From assembly GCA_947490145.1 (NCBI GenBank), contig CANLGD010000025.1:1-34426 (forward strand): a stretch of DNA of 34,426 bases, written 5' to 3'. Under the pieces are notes generated by a model that saw only the letters and a list, made by a program, of their open reading frames with translations, did no database searches and was not told where the DNA came from. The position numbers and the translations under genes were made by a program. Of this stretch, positions 17,245 through 26,004 are shown in pieces; position 1 is the first letter of the stretch, and each line of letters begins with the position of its first letter. This DNA is from Flavobacteriia bacterium. Its GTDB lineage: Bacteria; Bacteroidota; Bacteroidia; Flavobacteriales_D; Crocinitomicaceae.

Positions 17245-19878
17245 ATGGATTTTCAAAAATTTACACTAAAAGCACAAGAAGCCATTCAAAAGGCACAATC
17301 TTTAGCTGAAATGAACGGACACGGGAACATTGGAAATGGTCATTTACTAAAAGCAATGTTTGTAGTTGACAAGGACGTTTTACCATATCTATTGAATAAG
17401 GTAAATGTCGAAGCAAAAAACATTGAACTAGTTGTTGATCGAATTTTAGAAACATATCCAAAAGTTACTGGAGGTCAACTATTTTTAGGTCAGGACGCAA
17501 ACTCTACTTTGAACAATGCTTTGGCTGAAATGAAAAATTTCAATGATGAATTTGTATCTTTGGAACTTATCTTTTATAGTTTGTTACAAGCAAAAGATAG
17601 TATCGGACAATTATTAAAAGACAATAAAATCGCGCAAAATAATTTAAAGCAAGCCATTATGGATTTAAGAAACGGAGAAAATGTAAGCTCAAATAATCCC
17701 GAAGGAAATTACAAATCTTTGGAAAAATATGCAAAAAATCTAAATGAATTAGCTGAATCTGGAAAATTAGATCCAGTTATTGGCCGTGATGATGAAATAA
17801 GAAGGGTTTTACAAATTTTAACAAGAAGAACAAAAAATAACCCAATTCTGATTGGGGAACCTGGAGTTGGGAAAACAGCTATAGCTGAAGGATTAGCCCA
17901 TCGTATTGTAAATGGTGATGTTCCAGAGAATTTGAAATCAAAAATTGTTTTCTCATTGGATATGGGAGCTTTGATAGCAGGAGCAAAATACAAAGGAGAA
18001 TTTGAAGAGCGATTAAAAGCTGTTGTAAAAGAAGTCATTCAAGCTGACGGAGAAATTATTTTGTTTATTGATGAAATTCACACACTAGTTGGAGCAGGCG
18101 GCGGCGATGGAGCTATGGACGCTGCAAATATTTTAAAACCTGCACTTGCAAGAGGCGAATTAAGGGCAGTTGGAGCAACAACTTTAAATGAATATCAAAA
18201 ATACTTTGAAAAAGATAAGGCTTTAGTTCGTCGTTTTCAAACAGTTTTAGTCGATGAACCAAGCACAGAAGATGCAATTTCAATTTTACGTGGAATCAAA
18301 GATAAATACGAAAATCATCATAAAGTAATTATTAAAGATGCCGCAGTAATTGCTGCAGTAGAATTATCTCAACGATATATTACTGATAGACATTTACCAG
18401 ACAAAGCAATTGATTTAATTGATGAGGCTGCTTCAAAATTACGCATGGAAATCAATTCTAAGCCAGAAGAATTGGACGAATTAGAGCGTAAAATCATGCA
18501 ATTGGAAATTGAAAAAGCTGCAATCAGTAGAGAAAAAGATACTAAAAAATTAGAAATTTTATCCAAAGAATTAGCAAACTTAACTGAACAACGAGATGCT
18601 TTTAGCGCAAAATGGCAAGCAGAACGAGACGTTGTTGATTCAGTTCAAAAATTCAAAGAGGAAATTGAAAATCTAAAGCTAGAGGCTGATTCAGCAGAAA
18701 GATTAGGTGATTATGGAAAAGTTGCTGAAATTCGTTACGGAAAAATTCAAGAAACTGAAAACAATTTAGAATTAGCAAAAGTAAAGTTACATGAGTTACA
18801 AGCAAATTCTAAAATGATCAAAGAAGAAGTTGATATTGAGGAAATTGCAGAAGTTGTTTCAAAGTGGACAGGAATTCCTGTTTCAAAAATGGTTGAATCT
18901 GAAAAATCAAAACTGCTTCGTTTAGAAGAAGAATTAGAAAAAAGAGTTGTTGGCCAAGAAGAAGCAATTGGAGTACTTTCAGATGCAGTTAGAAGAAGTA
19001 GAGCTGGATTACAAGATGACAAACGGCCAATAGGTTCCTTCATTTTCCTGGGTACAACTGGAGTTGGAAAAACAGAGTTAGCAAAGGCATTAGCTGAATT
19101 TTTATTCAACGATGAAAACGCAATGACGAGAATTGATATGAGTGAATATCAAGAAAAACATTCTGTAAGTCGATTAGTTGGGGCGCCTCCAGGATATGTT
19201 GGCTACGATGAAGGTGGACAATTGACAGAAGCAGTTAGAAGAAAGCCCTACTCCATTGTTTTATTGGATGAAATTGAAAAAGCACATCCAGATGTTTTTA
19301 ACATCATGTTGCAAGTTTTAGATGATGGAAGATTAACCGATAACAAGGGGCGAGTTGTGAATTTCAAAAACACAATTATCATCATGACCTCGAATTTAGG
19401 TTCGCATTTGATTCAAGAAAGTTATGACGAAATCAAAGAAGATGAAACAAATGAAAATGTCATTGATTCAATTCACGAAAAGGCAAAATTGAAGGTTATG
19501 GAATTATTGAAACAAACAATTCGACCAGAATTTTTGAATCGTATCGACGAGGTTGTAATGTTTGCTCCACTTTCAAAAAGAAATTTACGTGGAATTGTAT
19601 CAATTCAATTGAATCAATTGAAAAAATTATTACTTGAAAAAGACATCAAACTACATATTACGGAAGAATCTTTTGATTGGATATGTAAAACAGGTTACGA
19701 CCCGCATTTTGGAGCAAGACCAGTAAAACGTGTAATTCAAAAGCAAGTATTAAATGAACTTTCTAAAGCTATTTTATCTGCATCGCTAGACACTACAAAA
19801 ATTGTTGTTATGGACGTTTTTGATGGAAAAATAGTTTTCAGAAAAGCAATTAATGAAAAAGAAGAACTTGTTAATTAG
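17245..19878 (+). CDS. clpB: ATP-dependent chaperone ClpB
   Basis: An 877-residue AAA+ disaggregase that threads aggregated proteins through a hexameric ring together with DnaK. The N-terminal double Clp-N repeat spans about residues 1-145. The first ATPase module has Walker A GEPGVGKT (about 204-211) and Walker B LFIDEIH. A coiled-coil middle domain, about residues 400-530, is rich in Leu/Glu/Lys; this separates ClpB from ClpA and ClpC. The second module has Walker A GTTGVGKT (about 603-610), the pore motif GYVGYDEGG and Walker B VLLDEIE. Length is that of standard ClpB (E. coli 857). No ClpP-binding loop is evident. It stands alone; the promoter region carries a short palindrome that might give stress control. 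Confidence 0.98.
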   Translation: MDFQKFTLKAQEAIQKAQSLAEMNGHGNIGNGHLLKAMFVVDKDVLPYLLNKVNVEAKNIELVVDRILETYPKVTGGQLFLGQDANSTLNNALAEMKNFNDEFVSLELIFYSLLQAKDSIGQLLKDNKIAQNNLKQAIMDLRNGENVSSNNPEGNYKSLEKYAKNLNELAESGKLDPVIGRDDEIRRVLQILTRRTKNNPILIGEPGVGKTAIAEGLAHRIVNGDVPENLKSKIVFSLDMGALIAGAKYKGEFEERLKAVVKEVIQADGEIILFIDEIHTLVGAGGGDGAMDAANILKPALARGELRAVGATTLNEYQKYFEKDKALVRRFQTVLVDEPSTEDAISILRGIKDKYENHHKVIIKDAAVIAAVELSQRYITDRHLPDKAIDLIDEAASKLRMEINSKPEELDELERKIMQLEIEKAAISREKDTKKLEILSKELANLTEQRDAFSAKWQAERDVVDSVQKFKEEIENLKLEADSAERLGDYGKVAEIRYGKIQETENNLELAKVKLHELQANSKMIKEEVDIEEIAEVVSKWTGIPVSKMVESEKSKLLRLEEELEKRVVGQEEAIGVLSDAVRRSRAGLQDDKRPIGSFIFLGTTGVGKTELAKALAEFLFNDENAMTRIDMSEYQEKHSVSRLVGAPPGYVGYDEGGQLTEAVRRKPYSIVLLDEIEKAHPDVFNIMLQVLDDGRLTDNKGRVVNFKNTIIIMTSNLGSHLIQESYDEIKEDETNENVIDSIHEKAKLKVMELLKQTIRPEFLNRIDEVVMFAPLSKRNLRGIVSIQLNQLKKLLLEKDIKLHITEESFDWICKTGYDPHFGARPVKRVIQKQVLNELSKAILSASLDTTKIVVMDVFDGKIVFRKAINEKEELVN

Positions 19879-19984
19879 TTATAACTTAAAAAAAATGGGT
19901 AGTAAAGAGGGCCAAAATTAATACTGAACTTTTCACTAATTAATCTTGATTTTAAATTTTTATTCTGCATTTTTAATTTTGAAC

Positions 19985-20014
19985 TTGTTGAAAGAAAAAT
20001 ACTTTATATATTTA
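19985..20014 (+). promoter_or_regulatory. Promoter of bshB1, very close to the start codon
   Basis: TTG at 19985-19987, 19 bases, then TATATTTA at 20007-20014 (one mismatch to TAnnTTTG). The ATG begins only 4 bases after the box, so the transcript may start at or next to the start codon. Confidence 0.45.
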
Positions 20015-20018
20015 CCTC

Positions 20019-20738
20019 ATGAATGAAATAGACATACTTGCTTTTGGGGCACATCCAGATGACGTGGAACTTTCAGCTGCAGGAACACTTCTGAAACACA
20101 TTAAATTGGGTAAAAAAGTTGCTTTAGTTGATCTAACTCAAGGTGAATTAGGTTCCCGTGGTACAGTCGAAACGCGCTATTCTGAGGCGAAAAAAGCTTG
20201 TGAAATTTTAGGAATTACACATCGAGTTAATCTAAAAATGGAAGACGGTTTTTTTACTCATTCACAAGAAAATCTTTTGAAAATCGTAGAGCAAATTAGG
20301 TATTTTAAACCTGAAATTGTATTTGCAAATGCTATTGAAGACAGGCATCCCGACCATGGAAAAGGTAGTAAATTAGTTTCTGAAGCTTGTTTTTTAGCTG
20401 GTTTGATCAAAATTGAAACCTCATTAAATGGTGAAATTCAAAAAGCGCACCGGCCAAAAGTTGTATATCATTACATCCAAGATCGTAACATAAAACCTGA
20501 TTTCGTTGTTGATGTCACTAACTTTGTTGAGACAAAATTAGCTGCTATAAAGGCCTATAAGACACAATTTTTTGACCCAAATTCAAGGGAACCTCAAACA
20601 CCAATTTCTGGAGAAGATTTTTTTGATTTTTTAAAAGGAAGAATGTCTGAATTTGGAAGACCAATTGGTGTAAAATATGCTGAAGCATTTACTGTAGAAA
20701 GATCAATTGGAGTGCATAATCTCTTTGATTTACAATAA
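20019..20738 (+). CDS. bshB1: Bacillithiol biosynthesis deacetylase BshB1
   Basis: A 239-residue zinc-dependent LmbE/PIG-L family deacetylase. The metal and catalytic motif AHPDDVE is at residues 11-17 (His12, Asp14, Asp15). A second metal ligand His lies in RHPDHGKG (His110/His113). The substrate-loop signature LTQGELGSRGTVETRYSEA and the C-terminal PISGEDFFDFLKGRM with GVKYAEAF are typical of BshB1, which removes acetyl from GlcNAc-malate in bacillithiol synthesis. Full length. The other pathway genes (bshA, bshC) are not in this window. A strong bidirectional terminator follows. The probable promoter ends four bases before the ATG. Confidence 0.95.
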   Translation: MNEIDILAFGAHPDDVELSAAGTLLKHIKLGKKVALVDLTQGELGSRGTVETRYSEAKKACEILGITHRVNLKMEDGFFTHSQENLLKIVEQIRYFKPEIVFANAIEDRHPDHGKGSKLVSEACFLAGLIKIETSLNGEIQKAHRPKVVYHYIQDRNIKPDFVVDVTNFVETKLAAIKAYKTQFFDPNSREPQTPISGEDFFDFLKGRMSEFGRPIGVKYAEAFTVERSIGVHNLFDLQ

Positions 20739-20752
20739 AAAAATATCTTCAT

Positions 20753-20787
20753 AAAAAAAGCTTTCAATTTCTTGAAAGCTTTTTTTT
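20753..20787. terminator. Bidirectional terminator between bshB1 and tRNA-His
   Basis: AAGCTTTCAA-TTTC-TTGAAAGCTT forms a perfect stem, extended on both sides by A and T runs to about 15 bp in total. It is followed by T on either strand, so it can end bshB1 (plus) and tRNA-His (minus). Confidence 0.9.
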
Positions 20788-20788
20788 G

Positions 20789-20862
20789 GGTGGATGATGG
20801 GGTTCGAACCCACGACCCTCGGTACCACAAACCGATGCTCTAACCAGCTGAGCTACAACCAC
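20789..20862 (-). tRNA. tRNA-His (anticodon GUG)
   Basis: A 74-base cloverleaf on the minus strand. The anticodon stem TCGGT/ACCGA holds loop TTGTGGT, giving anticodon GTG. The T arm is GTGGG-TTCGAAC-CCCAT. The base before the 5' end (20863) is G and the discriminator is C, the G-1:C73 pair diagnostic of tRNA-His. The acceptor stem GTGGTTG/CATCCAC has a T5-T68 mismatch. No CCA is encoded. Confidence 0.96.
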
Positions 20863-20875
20863 CATATTACATTGA

Positions 20876-20890
20876 GAGTGCAAATATAGG
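20876..20890 (-). promoter_or_regulatory. Promoter of tRNA-His, shared block with tRNA-Glu
   Basis: Minus-strand CCTATATTTGCACTC contains the -7 box TATATTTG and is identical over 15 bases to the tRNA-Glu promoter region (9552-9566). The tRNA starts about 13 bases downstream. Confidence 0.7.
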
Positions 20891-20988
20891 CATTTTCTTG
20901 TTTTTATGTATCATTTTATAAATCTTTTTTTTCATATAATTTGTTTAAAGAACGAAACTATCTGAAAATGAACATAAAAGAGCCATTT

Positions 20989-21600
20989 TTATTTTATATT
21001 TAATGAAAACATTTCTTGGTCACCAATAAATCCTGTAAGCTTATCCCCTATTTTAATTGGCCCTACTCCAGCAGGAGTTCCAGTGAAAATAATATCACCA
21101 ATTTTTAAAGACATAAATTGTGAGACATAAACTATTATTGAATCAATGTCAAAAATCATGTCTTTAGAATTACCTTCTTGAACTAAAGCTCCATTTTTTA
21201 ATAAAGAAAATTGAATGTCATTCAAATCTAATTCTTCCTTTGGAATAAAAAAGTTAGATAAAGGTGCACTATTTTCAAATGCTTTTGCTATTTCCCATGG
21301 TAAACCTTTTGTTTTACATTCTTCCTGTAAATCTCTCGCAGTAAAATCAATTCCCAAACCAATCGAATCATAATACGTATGCGCAAATCGTTTGGAAATA
21401 TTTTTACCTACTTTACAGATTTTCAAAACCAATTCACATTCATAATGTAAATCGTTAGTAAATTTAGGATAATAAAACGGATTTCTTTTTGGAAGTAATG
21501 CTGTATCTGGTTTTAAGAAAAAAATTGGTTTTTCGGGTACAGGATTATTTAATTCTTTTGCATGATCACTATAATTTCTTCCGATACAAATAATCTTCAT
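20989..21600 (-). CDS. Fumarylacetoacetate hydrolase (FAH) family protein
   Basis: A 203-residue soluble enzyme of the FAH fold, the size of the YcgM/FAHD1-type single-domain members, which act as acylpyruvate hydrolases or oxaloacetate decarboxylases. Motifs are CIGRNYSDHAKEL at the start, KPIFFLKPDTALL, the metal-binding HYECELVL, GIDFTARDLQ, and TGTPAGVGPIKIGD near the C-terminus. All usual Mg-binding acidic positions appear to be present. The exact substrate cannot be read. It starts 11 bases after the exonuclease stop on the same strand and is probably the last gene of the unit that begins with the E2 acyltransferase gene. Confidence 0.92.
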   Translation of the reverse strand: MKIICIGRNYSDHAKELNNPVPEKPIFFLKPDTALLPKRNPFYYPKFTNDLHYECELVLKICKVGKNISKRFAHTYYDSIGLGIDFTARDLQEECKTKGLPWEIAKAFENSAPLSNFFIPKEELDLNDIQFSLLKNGALVQEGNSKDMIFDIDSIIVYVSQFMSLKIGDIIFTGTPAGVGPIKIGDKLTGFIGDQEMFSLNIK

Positions 21601-21611
21601 ATTAGTTCTAT

Positions 21612-22457
21612 TTATTTACTAAATTTATTTTTCAAATCATCCAATTTTGATTGAGAGATATTTTCAGTTTCAATTTTTTGAACAGATTTAATCCTATCCA
21701 TTTCTTCCTTTAATTTTTGTTTGGTAAATTTCGGAAAATCTGTAGAATCTGAAATAAACCAACCATAATATCCTGGCTCCAATTTTGAAATTTCTAAAAC
21801 AGTTTTATTTTTATGTTTTCCAAAATTATAAGTCACATCACCATTTTCATTTCTTGCTAAACGCCCAGCAAAATCTATCAAATCAAATTGACTACCTTTC
21901 GAGAAATCAGCTAAAGATGCAACGTCACCTTTTAAATCTGAATACTTTTCTAATTGAGCCTTCAACACTTCCCAAGTTGCTCTAGTATCATCTAAAGCAG
22001 CATGAGCATTTTCAATGTCTTTTTTACAATAAAATTGATATGCGGCAGCTAAAGTTCTTTGTTCCATTTTATGGAAAATATTTTGAACATCAACAAATTT
22101 CTTGGATGTTAAATCAAATTCATTACCAACTCTTAATAATTCTTCCGCTAAAAGTGGAATATCAAACTTATTAGAATTATAACCTGCCAAATCCGCATCT
22201 TTGATAAAATCAACTATCTGAGGTGCTAGATCTTTAAAATTTGGAAAATCCCTAACCTTTTCATCCGTAATTCCATGAATTTCTATCACTTCTTTTGGAA
22301 TTTCCATTTCTGGATTTACAAGTGATGAAAACGTTTCTTCACGACCATCCGGATAAATTTTAATGATAGCAATTTCGACAATCCGATCTTTGGAAACATT
22401 TAAACCTGTTGCTTCCAAATCAAATACTGCAATTGGTTTTTCAAGAATTAATTTCAT
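21612..22457 (-). CDS. DnaQ-like 3'-5' exonuclease with C-terminal FGKHK domain
   Basis: A 281-residue DEDDh exonuclease, like the proofreading epsilon subunit of DNA polymerase III. Exo I is FDLEATG (Asp13, Glu15), Exo II is the Asp in GYNSNKFDIPLL, and Exo III is HAALDDTRAT with the DEDDh-type His and Asp. After the exonuclease core (about residues 1-180) a small extra domain reads YNFGKHKNKTVLEI and GYYGWFI, resembling the DUF3820-type module found at the ends of some DnaQ-like proteins. It may act in proofreading, RNA or repair-intermediate trimming; the role is not determined. Its ATG overlaps the stop of the PorE-like gene by four bases, so translation is coupled. Confidence 0.9.
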   Translation of the reverse strand: MKLILEKPIAVFDLEATGLNVSKDRIVEIAIIKIYPDGREETFSSLVNPEMEIPKEVIEIHGITDEKVRDFPNFKDLAPQIVDFIKDADLAGYNSNKFDIPLLAEELLRVGNEFDLTSKKFVDVQNIFHKMEQRTLAAAYQFYCKKDIENAHAALDDTRATWEVLKAQLEKYSDLKGDVASLADFSKGSQFDLIDFAGRLARNENGDVTYNFGKHKNKTVLEISKLEPGYYGWFISDSTDFPKFTKQKLKEEMDRIKSVQKIETENISQSKLDDLKNKFSK

Positions 22458-24571
22458 TCTAATTTAAGTTTAAGAATAACAAATTCTGTTCGACGATTTG
22501 CTTGATGTTGTTCTTTTGTATATTTTGCATATTGTTTTTTCTCTGTTTTTCCTTCACAAATACAACCGTTACTAATTTTTCGTTCACCGTATCCTTTGCC
22601 AAAAATTCTTTCAGGGTTAACAATTTTTGCTTTTATATAATTGACAGATGAAAGTGCTCTTTGTTGAGATAGCCAATCATTATAAACAGCTTTACCTCTG
22701 CAATCCGTATGCGATCCCAATTCAATTTCCATTTTAGGAAATTCGTTCATAATTTCAATAATTTTATCCAACTCCACTGCTGCTTCTCCGAGTATATTAA
22801 ACTTGTCGAAGTCAAAATATATTGGATTAATATTAATCACTTTTCCTAAATCTTCACCAACTTTTACTTCTACATTATTGATCACAATTCGAGTTGTATC
22901 GTATTTAAACACCTCCATTTTGTCAACATCTAGAAGAACTTCACGGTAGATTTCATCAAACTTTTTATCGCATGAAGTTGAAACCAATTCTTTGTAAAAT
23001 TCTTTTTCTCCATTTGAATGTGTAAACACCAATTCATACTGTCTACATGGCTCTAAAGAACTGTAGAACAAGCCATTTCTTATATTTGGAAAAACTTTTC
23101 TTTGAAGTCCATCGCCACAATCAAGACATGAAACAGTAATTGACATATCTTCAGGGAAGGCTTTTTTGTCAACTGTTTTAATTTTACCTTTAAATACAGC
23201 TATTTGCTTTAATCCTAAGAAATCGTTTTCAATTTCATAGACATCTTTCTCACCATATCCATCAGGTCTAAAAGAAGTCAAATAACCTTTTAATCCATTT
23301 ACAGTAGTTGTATAGAATAAATCATCGTTAGCAGAATTCAATGGATAACCTAAATTGATTGGATTCGACCAAATATTATTTTCATCTCGAATTGTCAAGA
23401 AAACATCGAAACCACCCATACTTTTATCCCCATTACTTGAAAAGTATAAGGTCTTATTATCAATTGCAATAAATGGCGATTCCTCGTCAAACGGAGTATT
23501 AATTGTTGGTCCAAGATTTTGTGGCTCACTCCAGGTTCCGTCAGACATTTTTACAACACGATAAATATCTCTTCCACCAAACCCTCCCGGTCTATCAGAT
23601 GTAAAATACATATTTAATCCGTCAGGAGTAACCGTACAATGTGTTTCCCAATATTTTGTATTTACTTTTTTACCTCTAAACATTTCTAATTCACCAAATT
23701 TATTGGAAGAAAAGTCAGAATAATAAATATCTCCTCCTCCCGTAATATCTTGATAAACATAGATTTTACGTTCATCAGAACTGACAGCAATTGTTGCTTC
23801 ATATTGTTCAGGATCACAAAACTCCAATTTAGTTGGACTCATCCAAGTTGAATCAAAATCAAGATAACTCACATAAATATCTTCTGGTAATTTATTTTTT
23901 AAAGGTTCTCTAAATTTATACGAAGCACTATCTTCCCACATTCTTCTGGAGGTAAAATATAGTGCTGAACCATCAAGAGAAATTACAGGAGAATATTCAG
24001 GTGCATTTGTGTTTACAATATTACCAATATTTTTTACACGGTATTTTTTTGGTTCAGAAATAACTTTTCTAGCTACTGCACATTGTTTTAAAAATAACTT
24101 AGCATAAGGAATCAAAGGTGATCCATTTAAAGTTTCTTTTAAAAATCTATTAAAATATTCTTCTGCTTTGTCAATATTATGAATCAAATGATAGCATCTC
24201 GCTAAGTGAAAAAGTGCATCAATTGGCGCACTCTTTTCATTTGCAGAATACATGTCGAAATTTTCATCAACATCAACAACTGCCTTTTCTAGTAAAGGTA
24301 AAGCTTTAATGTAATCTGAACTCAATTCTAAATACAAATATGCTCTTCTGTAATTGTAATTACAACTTTCTGGATCAATTAATAACAATTTATCGGCAAT
24401 TAAAGAAGCATGATAAATGTATTCTTCCTGCATCATCCTGCTGTTTTCAACAACTAAATCTTGCTCCCGAGCTGTCAATAATACACTTTGTAATTTTTCA
24501 TCAGTATATTGGCTAAATAAAATTTTTGGTGATACGAAAAATAAAATTAAAATTGTATAAAAATTTTTCAT
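22454..24571 (-). CDS. OmpA family protein with TPR and WD40-like repeats, PorE-like
   Basis: A 705-residue exported protein with signal peptide MKNFYTILILFFVSPKILFSQ. In order: tetratricopeptide-like helices (about 20-190); a PD40/WD40-like beta-propeller (about 195-440), with repeats such as SLDGSALYFTSRRMW, TPDGLNMYFTSDRPGGFGG and DNKTLYFSSNGDKSMGG; a beta-sandwich segment (about 450-560); and a C-terminal OmpA domain (about 580-705) with the peptidoglycan-binding SHTDCRG and NRRTEF. The domain order matches PorE of the type IX secretion machinery. Bacteroidota carry several paralogues, so a T9SS role is inference. It lacks a lipobox Cys, unlike classical PorE. It starts 38 bases after the E2 gene and overlaps the exonuclease gene downstream. 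Confidence 0.88.
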   Translation of the reverse strand: MKNFYTILILFFVSPKILFSQYTDEKLQSVLLTAREQDLVVENSRMMQEEYIYHASLIADKLLLIDPESCNYNYRRAYLYLELSSDYIKALPLLEKAVVDVDENFDMYSANEKSAPIDALFHLARCYHLIHNIDKAEEYFNRFLKETLNGSPLIPYAKLFLKQCAVARKVISEPKKYRVKNIGNIVNTNAPEYSPVISLDGSALYFTSRRMWEDSASYKFREPLKNKLPEDIYVSYLDFDSTWMSPTKLEFCDPEQYEATIAVSSDERKIYVYQDITGGGDIYYSDFSSNKFGELEMFRGKKVNTKYWETHCTVTPDGLNMYFTSDRPGGFGGRDIYRVVKMSDGTWSEPQNLGPTINTPFDEESPFIAIDNKTLYFSSNGDKSMGGFDVFLTIRDENNIWSNPINLGYPLNSANDDLFYTTTVNGLKGYLTSFRPDGYGEKDVYEIENDFLGLKQIAVFKGKIKTVDKKAFPEDMSITVSCLDCGDGLQRKVFPNIRNGLFYSSLEPCRQYELVFTHSNGEKEFYKELVSTSCDKKFDEIYREVLLDVDKMEVFKYDTTRIVINNVEVKVGEDLGKVININPIYFDFDKFNILGEAAVELDKIIEIMNEFPKMEIELGSHTDCRGKAVYNDWLSQQRALSSVNYIKAKIVNPERIFGKGYGERKISNGCICEGKTEKKQYAKYTKEQHQANRRTEFVILKLKLE

Positions 24572-24609
24572 AGCTAGTTTTTTTATTTAGTAATCTTGAT
24601 TTCTAGTTA

Positions 24610-25941
24610 TCAAATTTCTCTCGTTACATCAAATTGCTCTAGATAATCCGCAACACGTTTTACGAACATTCCTCCTAAAGAACCGTCAACAACACGATGA
24701 TCATAGGAATGGGATAGAAACATTTTTGAACGAATTCCAATAAAATCTCCTTCCGGAGTTTCAATTACAGCAGGTATTTTACGAATTGCTCCTAAAGCTA
24801 AAATTGCAACTTGTGGTTGATTGATAATTGGTGTTCCCATAACATTTCCAAAAGACCCAACGTTTGTTACTGTGTAAGTTCCTCCTTGGATATCTTCAGG
24901 TTTCAATTTATTATTTCTGGCTTTTCTAGCTAATTCATTTACTGCCTTTGTCAAGCCAGTTAAATTTAATCTATCCGCATTTTTAATTACAGGGACGATT
25001 AAATTTCCTGAAGGTAAAGCCGTCGCCATTCCTAAATTAATATCTTTCTTTTTTATAATTGTCGTTCCAGAAACTGAAACATTAATCATTGGAAAATCTT
25101 TTATTGCTTTTGCAATTGCTTCCATGAAAATTGGAGTGAATGTAATATTTTCTCCTTCACGCTGCTCAAACCCTTTCTTTACTTTATTTCTCCAGTTCAC
25201 AATGTTTGTAACATCAGCTTCAACGAACGAAGTAACGTGCGGTGAAGTGTGTTTTGACATAACCATGTGATCTGAAATCAACTTGCGCATTCTGTCCATT
25301 TCAATAATTTCGTCTCCTGGTGAAGGAATAATCATTGGTGCAGCTTTTGCATGAGCATTTTGAGGAGTTTGAGCTACCTGAATCAAAGGAGCATCCGTCA
25401 TTGGTACTGAAACTACTGGAGCCGCAGATACATTTCTTCTATTTTCTATATGATCTAAAATATCTTTTTTCGTAACTCTTCCATCTTGACCTGACCCCAA
25501 GATAGAATCTAGTTCAACAGAATCAATTCCTTCTTTATCAGCAATACTTCTTACTAATGGAGAATAAAATTTATTTGAAGAATTTGAATTAGTTACTTCT
25601 TGATTCGTATGTTCATTAGAACTTGAAACATCTTCTACTTTCACTTCAACAACTGCTGCAACTGATTCTGCTGCTGGTTTAGAATCGTCACTTAAAGTTC
25701 CATCAGTTGAAATAATTGCGATTACATCTCCAACTTGAGCAACTTGATCTTTTTCAAAAAATCTTTTAACTAACACACCATGAGCTTCAGAAGGAAGTTC
25801 GTTATCAACCTTATCCGTTGCAACTTCAACTAATGCTTCGTCCATTTCAACTATTTCACCGATATTTTTTAACCAATTAGTAATTGTTGCTTCTGTTACG
25901 CTTTCTCCCATTTTAGGAAGTCTGATTTCAATTTGTGCCAT
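24610..25941 (-). CDS. 2-oxo acid dehydrogenase E2 (dihydrolipoamide acyltransferase)
   Basis: A 443-residue E2 core subunit. The lipoyl domain (about 1-78) has the lipoylated Lys44 in EVATDKVDNE. An Ala/Val/Glu/Ser-rich linker follows, then the peripheral-subunit-binding domain (about 128-170, SPLVRSIADKEGIDSVELDS with DGRVTKKDIL). A second linker leads to the catalytic acyltransferase domain, with the active-site His415 and Asp419 in SYDHRVVDGSLGG. It acts in a pyruvate or branched-chain 2-oxo acid dehydrogenase complex; which one cannot be told. No E1 or E3 gene is adjacent. It is the probable first gene of the unit running into the PorE-like, exonuclease and FAH genes, with a TACTTTTG box about 32 bases upstream. 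Confidence 0.95.
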   Translation of the reverse strand: MAQIEIRLPKMGESVTEATITNWLKNIGEIVEMDEALVEVATDKVDNELPSEAHGVLVKRFFEKDQVAQVGDVIAIISTDGTLSDDSKPAAESVAAVVEVKVEDVSSSNEHTNQEVTNSNSSNKFYSPLVRSIADKEGIDSVELDSILGSGQDGRVTKKDILDHIENRRNVSAAPVVSVPMTDAPLIQVAQTPQNAHAKAAPMIIPSPGDEIIEMDRMRKLISDHMVMSKHTSPHVTSFVEADVTNIVNWRNKVKKGFEQREGENITFTPIFMEAIAKAIKDFPMINVSVSGTTIIKKKDINLGMATALPSGNLIVPVIKNADRLNLTGLTKAVNELARKARNNKLKPEDIQGGTYTVTNVGSFGNVMGTPIINQPQVAILALGAIRKIPAVIETPEGDFIGIRSKMFLSHSYDHRVVDGSLGGMFVKRVADYLEQFDVTREI

Positions 25942-25972
25942 TTTTTAGATAAAATTTTCAAAAATAATTAGG

Positions 25973-25980
25973 CAAAAGTA
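25973..25980 (-). promoter_or_regulatory. -7 promoter box (TACTTTTG) for the E2 unit
   Basis: Minus-strand TACTTTTG matches TAnnTTTG and lies 32 bases upstream of the E2 start codon, in the 63-base gap after the GT2 fusion gene. Confidence 0.5.
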
Positions 25981-26004
25981 AGGAAAATTTTCTGATTTAA
26001 AGTG

